Shown piece by piece: positions 1 to 5,566 of a stretch of DNA of 5,566 nucleotides. Within the stretch, counting starts at the first letter, position 1. Each line of letters starts with the position of its first letter. The translations under genes were made by a program, and so were the position numbers. The notes beneath the pieces were generated by a model. It had not been told where the DNA came from. It saw only the letters and a program-made list of their open reading frames with translations, and ran no database searches. Origin of the DNA: CAZBWE01 sp964495465 (lineage in GTDB: Bacteria > Planctomycetota > Phycisphaerae > Sedimentisphaerales > Anaerobacaceae); contig CAZBWE010000124.1 of NCBI GenBank assembly GCA_964495465.1, forward strand, positions 1 through 5,566, written 5' to 3'.

Positions 1-235
1 GCAGTAGTTGGTTAGCTGATTTCGACAAAATGTCCGATTATGTTTTCGGATTCATTGTTGTTGTTAACTATACATTAAAATGGGAAACATTATACGCAAA
101 TGGGAAATAAAAAAAGCTCGATATGAAAAGAAAATCTCCGGAGCTAAATTGCCTATTTTCACAAATATAAGCAATGGTCCGAGTAGCCCTTTTAGCGAGT
201 TAATAGGACGTGGCTTCGACCTGCTTGAGCAGGAA
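1..235. other. Region without a supportable gene, downstream of the HTH gene
   Basis: This AT-rich stretch follows the stop of the two-HTH gene. Short open frames cross it on both strands (minus 64-255 and plus 80-271). Neither shows a recognisable motif, and neither has a clear ribosome binding site. The minus frame would need a GTG start inside the HTH gene. I also looked here for the missing catalytic half of the HTH/transposase-like gene in all three minus frames and saw no continuation. What is visible is a pair of direct repeats at 78-107, a minus-strand TATAAT at 89-94, and small hairpin-forming sequences at 33-50 and 220-233. It may be an element end or a regulatory region, but nothing here proves either. 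Confidence 0.4.
78..107. repeat. Two 10-bp direct repeats (AAATGGGAAA), 20-bp period
   Basis: AAATGGGAAA occurs exactly at 78-87 and again at 98-107, a 20-bp period, so both copies would lie on about the same face of the helix. On the minus strand a perfect TATAAT (89-94) lies between the copies, but no good -35 hexamer precedes it at 16-18 bp. The arrangement would suit a protein binding site, either an operator over a leftward promoter or a recombinase site near an element end. A 10-bp repeat in AT-rich DNA can also arise by chance. Confidence 0.35.
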
Positions 236-667
236 TTAACCCTTGCGAGAACCACCCCTTGTATCTATTAGCCCAGCTAATCCATCTTGATAGTATTTTT
301 TCCTCCAACGATAAAGTGTTCCTCTGGGAATACCGCACCGTTCAATTGCGATCCTATCTGCTTCTTTAGCCCCGTGCAGATAACGAAGCTCTTTTTTGGT
401 ATTCGCATATAGCACAATCTTACTTAATTTCAATAAAGCTTCGTCTCTCTTTATCGCCGGACATGTTCCTAATTTTTTTAATTTGTTAATGGCCTTTTGA
501 TTATTGACAAGACTTACTACTTCTGTCACTGGAATTAGCTTTTTCCCATTAAGCTGTATCGTGTTGCGAAAGCACTTTTTGCCGTAGCAATTATGTATTG
601 TCTTTTCGCTCAAACCCGTCAATTTTGAGACTTCTGCAATCGTATAATATTCTATGCGGATACTCAT
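236..667 (-). CDS. Two-HTH DNA-binding protein resembling the N-terminus of a Mu/IS481-type transposase; no catalytic domain
   Basis: The product has 143 residues. Residues 8-52 (YYTIAEVSKLTGLSEKTIHN and following) form a MerR/excisionase-like helix-turn-helix with the usual pattern of reading a tyrosine-rich start into A-E-V-xx-L-T-G-L-S. Residues 102-143 form a second HTH, with C-G-I-P-R-G-T-L-Y-R-W-R followed by G-L-A-G-L-I-D-x-R-G-G. That ending is typical of the segment just before the DDE catalytic core in Mu-type and IS481-type transposases. Here the frame stops (TAA) four residues later, and no DDE domain follows in any frame up to the window edge. The ATG overlaps the preceding stop as ATGA, with GAG eight bases upstream. 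It could be a truncated transposase, a split subunit, or a stand-alone regulator that competes for transposase sites. The DNA-binding role is fairly sure; the family link is inference. Confidence 0.7.
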   Translation of the reverse strand: MSIRIEYYTIAEVSKLTGLSEKTIHNCYGKKCFRNTIQLNGKKLIPVTEVVSLVNNQKAINKLKKLGTCPAIKRDEALLKLSKIVLYANTKKELRYLHGAKEADRIAIERCGIPRGTLYRWRKKYYQDGLAGLIDTRGGSRKG

Positions 668-1110
668 TTCAACAGCTCACGTCTCTCCGAAAGCCACTGT
701 TGCAGCTCAAAAGTTTTCATTGTGCTTAACGCATAAGCGATACGCCTTATATTTTCTTCCCTGTTCGGCCTACGCACCGCATACAGGTGAGAATCTTTAT
801 CTTTGCCCCAGGCAGGGACTCCAAATTCGTTTTCAATAGAGATACGATATGTCTCAATAAAATTATCGTCCTTGTCTTTGAGCCAGTCCCGAAAAACCGA
901 AACGTTGGAACGAACATCGGGGACGGCAGAGCAATCGTTTTTTTCCGGCTCTGGCTCTCTGACGATTCGCTTAAGTGCCGACAAAGCAAAAGGGCATAAC
1001 GGGTTTCCGAGCTTAATTAAGCACCAGGTCAAGCCCTGCTCTATCAACACTATAACAAACAGCATAGAGACGACCGGCAGTTGACAGATTGTCTTGATAT
1101 AGTTTTTCAC
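664..1110 (-). CDS. Small membrane-anchored protein of unknown function
   Basis: The product has 148 residues and I do not recognise it. Residues 11-34 are strongly hydrophobic (PVVSMLFVIVLIEQGLTW) and should form one membrane helix, followed by a second, weaker apolar stretch to about residue 46. The rest is soluble and charged: a proline/glutamate linker (51-56), then a mixed domain with FRDWLKDKDDNF near 73-84 and a helical, arginine-rich C-terminus (118-148). The start is GTG at 1110, overlapping the upstream stop as GTGA, with GGGGA four to five bases before it. An internal ATG at residue 16 would cut the membrane helix, so the GTG start is preferred. The stop overlaps the next gene's ATG. 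Phage membrane proteins at such positions include holins, Rz-like spanins and exclusion proteins. None can be assigned: there is a single helix and no lipobox, and the soluble domain is larger than in most holins. Confidence 0.65.
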   Translation of the reverse strand: MKNYIKTICQLPVVSMLFVIVLIEQGLTWCLIKLGNPLCPFALSALKRIVREPEPEKNDCSAVPDVRSNVSVFRDWLKDKDDNFIETYRISIENEFGVPAWGKDKDSHLYAVRRPNREENIRRIAYALSTMKTFELQQWLSERRELLK

Positions 1111-1769
1111 GGTTTCCCCATCAATTCGCCCGCCAAAACAGGTCTCAGTTCATATTCTAATTTGCCTTTTGAAAACTTAATCGAGCCAAAGCGGAAATTT
1201 TCTTTTTTCATAGAGCCATTTTTAGAAATTCGTTTTAGAAATTCCTTGAGCATATTATGTAAATTATACTGGTGCCACAAGTCCGATTCGATAATGTTCT
1301 CTGTGTATTCTGTAAGCATTTTAATCCGGTCGCTGAGCAGCTTTCTCTCGGTGTTTATTTTGAATTGCAGCTCCGACATCTCTCTTAAGACGCTGTCAAC
1401 CTGCTCGATAGAATCTATGCCTTTGGCAGTAATGTTTTCGACAGATTTTCCTTCTGCTCGCTCTTTTGAGACTTTTTTATATAATCTATGCCATTCCCGA
1501 TTACACTCCTTGCATTTACTTGCTAATCCATCAGGACTGCTCATGTTTTTTATAAATTGTTCTGCCGGTTTTACTAAACCACATCGAGAACATCGCTTAC
1601 TTTTAGAGTTTATTTTTGAGAGACTTACCGTTTTTTTATATTCTTCGTTATAAGCCCTCAGGCACGGTTTGCAATAACAAAATAAGCCGTCTTTGGCGTG
1701 CGTGTCTTTGCCGAACTCGCTTAGCGGCTTTTCTTTTTTGCATCGGCTACATCGTTTTGTATCTGCCAT
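1107..1769 (-). CDS. Tandem zinc-ribbon protein with a Gam-like C-terminal region
   Basis: The product has 220 residues. Two similar zinc ribbons are visible. The first uses C7-x-x-C10 and C33-x-x-C36, with an extra C31. The second uses C60-x-x-C63 and C86-x-x-C89. Both share the K-R-C-S-R-C start, a K-P-x-x-x-F element and a D-G-L turn before the second cysteine pair. This ribbon type is common in phage proteins, often beside HNH nuclease domains, but no HNH motif is present here. Residues about 120-180 form a long helical hairpin (EQVDSVLREMSELQFKI, later LHNMLKEFLKRI), then a beta pair around FRFGSIKFSKGKLEYELRP. This order resembles phage Mu Gam, which binds DNA ends and blocks exonucleases, though the last part of Gam is absent. 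ATG at 1769 follows a GAG-type site. The ribbons are certain; the Gam link is a pattern match by eye. Confidence 0.75.
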   Translation of the reverse strand: MADTKRCSRCKKEKPLSEFGKDTHAKDGLFCYCKPCLRAYNEEYKKTVSLSKINSKSKRCSRCGLVKPAEQFIKNMSSPDGLASKCKECNREWHRLYKKVSKERAEGKSVENITAKGIDSIEQVDSVLREMSELQFKINTERKLLSDRIKMLTEYTENIIESDLWHQYNLHNMLKEFLKRISKNGSMKKENFRFGSIKFSKGKLEYELRPVLAGELMGKP

Positions 1770-1782
1770 TTATAAAGCTCTC

Positions 1783-1793
1783 AAACGGCGTTT
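1783..1793. promoter_or_regulatory. 11-bp palindrome (AAACGGCGTTT) between the tape-measure and zinc-ribbon genes
   Basis: AAACG-G-CGTTT is a perfect inverted repeat around one base in the 33-nt gap between the tape-measure stop and the zinc-ribbon ATG. It is short. It could be an operator half-site pair or chance. No promoter hexamers are clear beside it. Confidence 0.15.
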
Positions 1794-1802
1794 AAATCCT
1801 TT

Positions 1803-3464
1803 TTACGCTAAATTCCTCGGAGTTACAGGGCCGATGCCGAGGTCTTCTTTATTGACGCCGACAACGGGATTAAAAATTCTGTAATTGTATTGTCGATAAT
1901 CATAGTTCATAGATACGGGGCCGGATTCTTTAACAGAGCTTACATCAAATGTCCCAGTGTATCCTGCACCGGAAAATGGTCGTCTCTCTCGTTGAATCCT
2001 GGTTAAGTTTCCCCACCTTTGCTTTTGTGACATCTGACGCCATTTCCACTCCATCTCAAAATCTGTAAAAATATCTGCTGATGGACTTACTGAAATGCGG
2101 AATTTGTCCTTTTCAAGTGATTGTTGATATTCCTGAGATATGGCCTCTCTCTCCTCTGGCGTCAAGTTCTCCTTCCACAACAAATAAGCCGCTTGTTCCT
2201 TTTCCGCCTCAGTTCCGAAAGTCAACCATTCTCTTATCTTTTGCCTTTTTTCACTGTGTCTTTCCCTCCGCTTTTGTTCATCAAAACCGATTTCCCTAAC
2301 ATCTTCCGCATACATTTGTTCTTCTGTGAGGTCTAATCTTATTTGCCTTGCCCGTGCCTTTGTAACGGCGTCCCTGGTTTCCAGTGTTGTTTTTCTGGCT
2401 TCTTCCTCGGACTTTTCAGCGGCGATACCCTCAGCGGCAGCAGCTTGTCTTAACGATTCCTGGATTCCACGCTGAGGCACAGTCATAAGTTTATAAACTC
2501 CTGTGGCGGCTTCTCTGCCGTAAACCTGCGTCAATAATTGCAGATATTTCTGCCTATCCATTGTCGGCTGCTTGGCCGACAAAAAAGCCAGGAGCTTTTG
2601 CGGGTCTTTAGTGACATCTTCCGGTATGCCGAGCTTTTCAATATCCGAAAGCTGTGGGGCCATAAGCGCATCTAATGTCGTTGACGGCAGAGACATTTTT
2701 TTTCTGCCGGTCTCGCCGGAGGCCAGAAGAGCTATGTTCGCAACCGCCTGTTCGGGTGTCCATCCCATAGCTTTTATGGTCGGCATACCTCGGCCTAACG
2801 CACCTATAACCTCCTCGTCTGTTAAGCCGGTAATCTGTGCACCTTTTGAAATCATCCGGCGAAATTCGCCCTGCTTCTGCGGCGTTACCATATCCCAGCC
2901 ACGCATTATCGAAATAAGCTCTGTCGTAGCTTCTCCACCGTGCCTTGCAGCATAGCCCAGCATCCCCTGCAGGCCCTGGTCATACTGCTGTTGAGTAATC
3001 TGGCCGGTCCCTACCAGGGACTTGAATTGCCGAGTATAGGCATTGACAACCGGCAGGCCCATTTCTTGGGTGACGCCCGTTTTTTGCAATAATAAATTTG
3101 TGGCTTTTGTAGTGGCCTGCCGAGACTTTTCATCGAAGGCGTCAAGTGCCTCAAACAAGCTTTCATAAGCAGCTCGTATCTCCTGGACTTCCCTGACCGC
3201 TTCATCGCTGCGTGTCTTAACTGTATCAAAGAATTTCGCAACCTTGCCTGCTGCTGCTGCAATAGCAGTTCCTATCGCCAAAAAGCCGAGAGTCCCAATT
3301 TTCTTTAAGCTGCCGACAATCCAGGCCGAGGCCCTTCCTGTTTTGCGTCCGGTCTGCTCTGTCTTTTCGCCGATTTTTTCTACGGACTTGCCTGCCTCGT
3401 CCAGCTCCTGTTTGGCCTGCTGTGTTCCTCTTGTCTTTAGATGTATGTTTATGTCTTTGCTCAT
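1803..3464 (-). CDS. Phage tail tape-measure-like protein (TP901/PhageMin_Tail type)
   Basis: Tape-measure proteins fill the tail tube and set its length. The 553-residue product shows the usual layout. An amphipathic N-terminal helix (about 10-45, rich in K, E, Q and G) is followed by a hydrophobic helix (57-79, ending in an alanine run). A helical core at about 185-330 matches the TP901 tape-measure pattern: a segment on how many rounds are tested (TGLTDEEVIGALGRGMPTI), WTPEQAVANIALLASG, SDIEKLGIPEDV, and YGREAATGVYKLM. A highly charged helix covers about 345-410. The tail is tyrosine-rich (NYDYRQYNYRIFNPVVG, 520-536). At a rule-of-thumb 0.15 nm per residue this would suit a tail near 80 nm. 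It is short for the family and lies directly after the capsid gene, with no tail tube or chaperone genes between. An internal virion or injected protein with the same core is possible. Confidence 0.75.
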   Translation of the reverse strand: MSKDINIHLKTRGTQQAKQELDEAGKSVEKIGEKTEQTGRKTGRASAWIVGSLKKIGTLGFLAIGTAIAAAAGKVAKFFDTVKTRSDEAVREVQEIRAAYESLFEALDAFDEKSRQATTKATNLLLQKTGVTQEMGLPVVNAYTRQFKSLVGTGQITQQQYDQGLQGMLGYAARHGGEATTELISIMRGWDMVTPQKQGEFRRMISKGAQITGLTDEEVIGALGRGMPTIKAMGWTPEQAVANIALLASGETGRKKMSLPSTTLDALMAPQLSDIEKLGIPEDVTKDPQKLLAFLSAKQPTMDRQKYLQLLTQVYGREAATGVYKLMTVPQRGIQESLRQAAAAEGIAAEKSEEEARKTTLETRDAVTKARARQIRLDLTEEQMYAEDVREIGFDEQKRRERHSEKRQKIREWLTFGTEAEKEQAAYLLWKENLTPEEREAISQEYQQSLEKDKFRISVSPSADIFTDFEMEWKWRQMSQKQRWGNLTRIQRERRPFSGAGYTGTFDVSSVKESGPVSMNYDYRQYNYRIFNPVVGVNKEDLGIGPVTPRNLA

Positions 3465-3483
3465 AGTATTTTATTATTCCAAA

Positions 3484-3521
3484 GCTGGCGGGCCATGCTC
3501 GGCTAAGAACGGCCCGCCGCT
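3484..3521 (-). promoter_or_regulatory. GC-rich hairpin between the capsid and tape-measure genes
   Basis: GGCGGGCC (3487-3494) and GGCCCGCC (3511-3518) form a perfect 8-bp GC-only stem with a 16-nt loop. Three further outer pairs (AGC/GCT) are possible if one base bulges. On the minus-strand transcript the stem is followed by AGCTTTGGAATAATAAAATACT and then the tape-measure ATG, so there is no proper U-run. It is best read as an attenuating or mRNA-stabilising element that lets the capsid message outnumber the tail message. It could also mask the weak GGA ribosome site. The structure is clear; the role is inferred. Confidence 0.6.
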
Positions 3522-3545
3522 AACACACAAGTTGCAGCTCCGTCT

Positions 3546-4724
3546 TTAACTTGCAGCAGTTATCAGGCCGACAATCGGGCCTGCTTCGCTCGTGTCACCG
3601 ACTCCGTAAGCATTGATGTCGATTCGCTCAACACCTCTAAAGCCAATTTGGTCGTTGGTAAAATATACATCCTGGCTTCTTGCTAATTGAAGCTGCCGTC
3701 TCTCGCCGAGAAAAGCACCTAATTGCAGGTCGCCGAGGACCGCACATATCTGGTCGTTGGCTTCCACGCTTGGCATAGCAGAGACAAATACAACTTCATA
3801 GCCAAGCAAAAACCTGTCTTTACGGTCTGACAGTATCTCGAAGATGTTTGCAACTCCGGCAGTTTCTGCCAGTGGATATACTACGTTGTAATAAAACTTT
3901 TTACTCATATACCACTTAGCAGTGTCATCGCAATCTTCCGGCAATATTCCAATCACCTTGCGAAAATCAGCGAGAGTTATCTCATTATACGCATTACCAC
4001 TTGCCACGAACAGGCCTTTAATATTAGCGATTGTAGCGTCAACGCCTCGCAATGCCCCGACAATTCCGGTCATACCGAAATACGTCTCTGTGCCGTCACC
4101 GACAAAGCCGATTTCATCTTCTTTTTTGGCGATGCTGCGTGCCATACTGATACCGATTATTTCACCCAGGGCAATAAGCGAATCTTCCTCCAATTCGCTC
4201 GATGCCTTGCATAAACAGGCAAGCTTGTGCGTTGTCAAGCCGACCTGGCTGAAATCCATATCGCTCTCAGTAATTTGTTTGCCTTCGCCAGGCGAATAGA
4301 CGACCAGGTCAGCTTCGACTTTAGGCACAACCTGCCGGTCAGAGCCGAGAGGGACAACCATAGCGTTTTTGCGGAATTTTCCGTAAACACCGAGCTTGTC
4401 GATAATACGGCTCGAATATTCCGTAGGGACTAAAATCCCGCCTTCGCTCATTACGCTTTCGCCCAGGGCCTTGCGGTTAAGTGCCTTGAGTATCAGCTCG
4501 CCGAATCCCTTGGCCTCTTCCTCTGTCCGCCAGAAGCGGTTATACTTCTCACCGTCCTCGGTTTTGCCGGTCATAAATCCTCTTGTCACGGTGCGGAACT
4601 GCTTGGCAAGCTCGTTGAAGGATTCTCCTATCTCCTGTATCGCCATTTTGCTTTCTTGTATCTCATCGCCTGCGGTCTTAAAACCGGCGGCGATTTTGGT
4701 TTTTTCTTCTGCTGTTAATGCCAT
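3546..4724 (-). CDS. HK97-fold major capsid protein
   Basis: This is the shell subunit of the phage head, 392 residues long and normal for the family. The N-terminus (1 to about 90) is a charged, helix-forming delta/scaffold region, expected to be removed by the protease encoded just upstream. Mature-core hallmarks then follow. G-G-I-L-V-P-T-E-Y at 95-103 starts the N-arm. H-K-L-A-C-L-C-K-A-S-S-E-L-E-E-D-S at 166-182 marks the spine helix and P-domain. E-D-E-I-G-F-V-G-D-G-T at 202-212 precedes the E-loop/A-domain segment with G-M-T-G-I. The family ending appears as D-V-Y-F-T-N-D-Q-I-G-F-R-G-V-E-R-I-D-I at 352-370. ATG at 4724 has GAGG about eight bases upstream. I cannot tell whether the lysine/asparagine cross-link of HK97 itself is conserved. 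The assignment is confident. Confidence 0.95.
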   Translation of the reverse strand: MALTAEEKTKIAAGFKTAGDEIQESKMAIQEIGESFNELAKQFRTVTRGFMTGKTEDGEKYNRFWRTEEEAKGFGELILKALNRKALGESVMSEGGILVPTEYSSRIIDKLGVYGKFRKNAMVVPLGSDRQVVPKVEADLVVYSPGEGKQITESDMDFSQVGLTTHKLACLCKASSELEEDSLIALGEIIGISMARSIAKKEDEIGFVGDGTETYFGMTGIVGALRGVDATIANIKGLFVASGNAYNEITLADFRKVIGILPEDCDDTAKWYMSKKFYYNVVYPLAETAGVANIFEILSDRKDRFLLGYEVVFVSAMPSVEANDQICAVLGDLQLGAFLGERRQLQLARSQDVYFTNDQIGFRGVERIDINAYGVGDTSEAGPIVGLITAAS

Positions 4725-4758
4725 TTTAAAGCCCTCGTAAACAATAGTTAATCATACT

Positions 4759-4926
4759 TTACATAACAAAGAGCAGGGAATCCCGATTCACAGACAGAAT
4801 TCCCTGCTCACAAGGTGAGGTAATTAAAAAAGGAGTTACAAAATCTTCGGCCCTCGCCGAATCTATACGCAGCACCTTCGCAGCACGAGGGACACCGGCA
4901 AACGTGTTGTTCGCATAGATTCCCAT
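4759..4926 (-). CDS. Possible 55-residue small gene between protease and capsid
   Basis: The frame starts with ATG at 4926, one base after the protease stop (TAG-T-ATG), and ends at TAA (4759-4761), 34 bases before the capsid ATG. The product begins MGIYANNTFAGVPRAAKVLR and ends SLLFVM. It contains one cysteine, no membrane helix and no motif I recognise. The tight junction suggests translation by re-initiation after the protease, since no strong ribosome site of its own is seen (GAGAGA lies about 14 bases upstream). Arguing against it, the last third of the frame also forms the 11-bp hairpin at 4771-4809, so the segment could be just a terminator-bearing gap. Some phages carry short decoration or scaffold proteins next to the capsid gene, which would fit the place but not the small size. 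Confidence 0.4.
   Translation of the reverse strand: MGIYANNTFAGVPRAAKVLRIDSARAEDFVTPFLITSPCEQGILSVNRDSLLFVM
4771..4809 (-). terminator. Hairpin before the capsid gene, possible weak terminator or processing site
   Basis: GAGCAGGGAAT (4771-4781) and ATTCCCTGCTC (4799-4809) pair perfectly over 11 bp around a 17-nt loop. On the minus-strand transcript the stem is followed by TTTGTTATGT, a poor but U-rich tail. It lies 46 bp before the capsid ATG, so full termination would require a separate capsid promoter, and I see no clear one. Partial termination, RNA processing or 5' stabilisation of the capsid message would also fit. It overlaps the 3' end of the possible small gene. Confidence 0.4.
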
Positions 4927-4927
4927 A

Positions 4928-5566
4928 CTAAAACGAAAAATCTCTCAAGCTGATTTCCTTCTTGCCGCAAATCAGCTCGGAGTAATCGTCAATATCCTTG
5001 TCGTTATCAATATCAAAAAAATCGCTGTCGGATTCGTCAGCTTTAATATCGTCCAGCCCCAAAATATCTTTTGCAAACTCCTCGCACTCTGTATCGAAGT
5101 CAGGGTCTAATGCCCTGAGTTCATCGAGGAGCTTCTCATCTTCTCGCTGCTGTTTCTTGTCGCTGACAAAATCCAGCTTCTTTTGTTTCGCCTTGGTAAG
5201 TGCTTCTCGATTAGAGGGCACGGGCACGCAGCTTATTTCCAACAGCTCTACTTTTTTGTGGACAAATACGCTCTTGCCGTTTCGCTGCTCGTAGTTACCC
5301 TCAATCGAAATAAATCCTACGGATAGTGCCTTTTGTATTTTCTGGCTGTAGAGCTGCCAGTATTCCTCGGCAAGTGCGGTTACAGTGTGAAATTCCAAAA
5401 TGACCTCAAGGCCAGCCGATGTCACGCTGGCCGATATAACATTTGCCACAACAGGACTTCGACCATCGCTTAATCGATGCTGGTGAGCTGCAAGCACTAC
5501 ATTATTTTTGGCAACATAAATCGGCAAGCTCTCATTGAACGCTTCCGGCAGGATAATCTCGTTGTC
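4928..5566 (-). CDS. HK97-type prohead protease (peptidase family U35), 5' end outside the window
   Basis: The protease cleaves the capsid N-terminal scaffold region during head maturation. The frame is open to the window edge (212 codons visible). Its first visible residues, E-I-I-L-P-E-A-F-N-E-S-L, match the conserved motif near the start of the family, so the gene begins further right; the TTG at 5525-5527 is internal, not a start. Counting from the edge, the likely catalytic histidine is H28 or H30 (A-A-H-Q-H). The catalytic serine is S82 in A-L-S-V-G-F, and the diagnostic E-L-L-E-I-S-C-V-P-V-P-S-N is at 107-119. From about 135 on is a charged extension, strongly acidic at 155-197, with an EF-hand-like D-I-D-N-D-K-D-I-D-D run. 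The cognate capsid gene follows after the possible small gene. Confidence is high. Confidence 0.93.
   Translation of the reverse strand, partial: DNEIILPEAFNESLPIYVAKNNVVLAAHQHRLSDGRSPVVANVISASVTSAGLEVILEFHTVTALAEEYWQLYSQKIQKALSVGFISIEGNYEQRNGKSVFVHKKVELLEISCVPVPSNREALTKAKQKKLDFVSDKKQQREDEKLLDELRALDPDFDTECEEFAKDILGLDDIKADESDSDFFDIDNDKDIDDYSELICGKKEISLRDFSF

Noticed and set aside
220..233. CCTGC-TTGA-GCAGG hairpin just after the HTH gene stop as a terminator
   Set aside because: The stem is only 5 bp and no T-run follows on the minus strand.
64..255. 63-residue minus-strand frame after the HTH gene
   Set aside because: It needs a GTG inside the HTH gene, lacks a convincing ribosome site, and its residues do not continue a transposase.
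542..550. Inverted partial copy (TTTCCCATT) of the 78-107 repeat inside the HTH gene
   Set aside because: It lies in coding sequence (N-G-K codons), matches only 9 bases, and can easily be chance.
1081..1653. 190-residue plus-strand open frame opposite the zinc-ribbon gene
   Set aside because: It mirrors the minus-strand gene, has no motif, and the opposite strand carries paired zinc-ribbon cysteines and coupled starts.
3532..3557. TTGCAGC repeated at 3532-3538 and 3551-3557 near the capsid stop
   Set aside because: Seven bases is too short to mean much, and one copy is coding; at most a trace of a local duplication.
4828..4836. Plus-strand AAAAGGAGT resembling a ribosome binding site
   Set aside because: No start codon with an open frame follows at a suitable distance; on the minus strand it is part of the small ORF.
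5525..5527. TTG as start of the protease (199-residue version)
   Set aside because: The frame continues upstream to the window edge and encodes the family's conserved E-x-I-x-P-x-A-F motif, so the true start is outside.

Overview
The window reads as part of a prophage or a related mobile element. All supported genes lie on the minus strand, so transcription runs from position 5566 towards 1. Base composition is moderate by eye: near 48-50% GC in the capsid gene and clearly more AT-rich below about 1770. Nothing identifies the host beyond a bacterium that uses ATG, and once apparently GTG, starts.

Right part (4928-5566): the 3' portion of an HK97-type prohead protease gene whose start lies outside the window. 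One base after its stop is a 55-residue ORF (4759-4926), possibly a small gene, whose 3' third also encodes an 11-bp hairpin. Next come an HK97-fold major capsid protein (3546-4724), an 81-nt gap holding an 8-bp GC-only hairpin, and a 553-residue tape-measure-like protein (1803-3464). Protease followed by capsid is the classic head-maturation pair. The direct step from capsid to tape measure is unusual, because head-tail connector, tail-terminator, tail-tube and tape-measure chaperone genes normally lie between them.

Left part (236-1769): three small genes joined by 4-nt start/stop overlaps, so probably one translationally coupled unit. They are (i) a protein with two tandem CxxC...CxxC zinc ribbons followed by a helical-hairpin/beta region that resembles the DNA-end-binding Gam protein of phage Mu, (ii) a small membrane-anchored protein of unknown function, and (iii) a protein with two helix-turn-helix segments that looks like the N-terminal DNA-binding part of a Mu/IS481-type transposase, without the catalytic domain. 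Positions 1-235 hold no gene I can support, but they contain a 10-bp perfect direct repeat with a 20-bp period around a minus-strand TATAAT.

Taken together, the window suggests a compact or rearranged HK97-capsid element with Mu-like (transposable-phage) accessory functions. The capsid part is well supported and the Mu-like part is inference.
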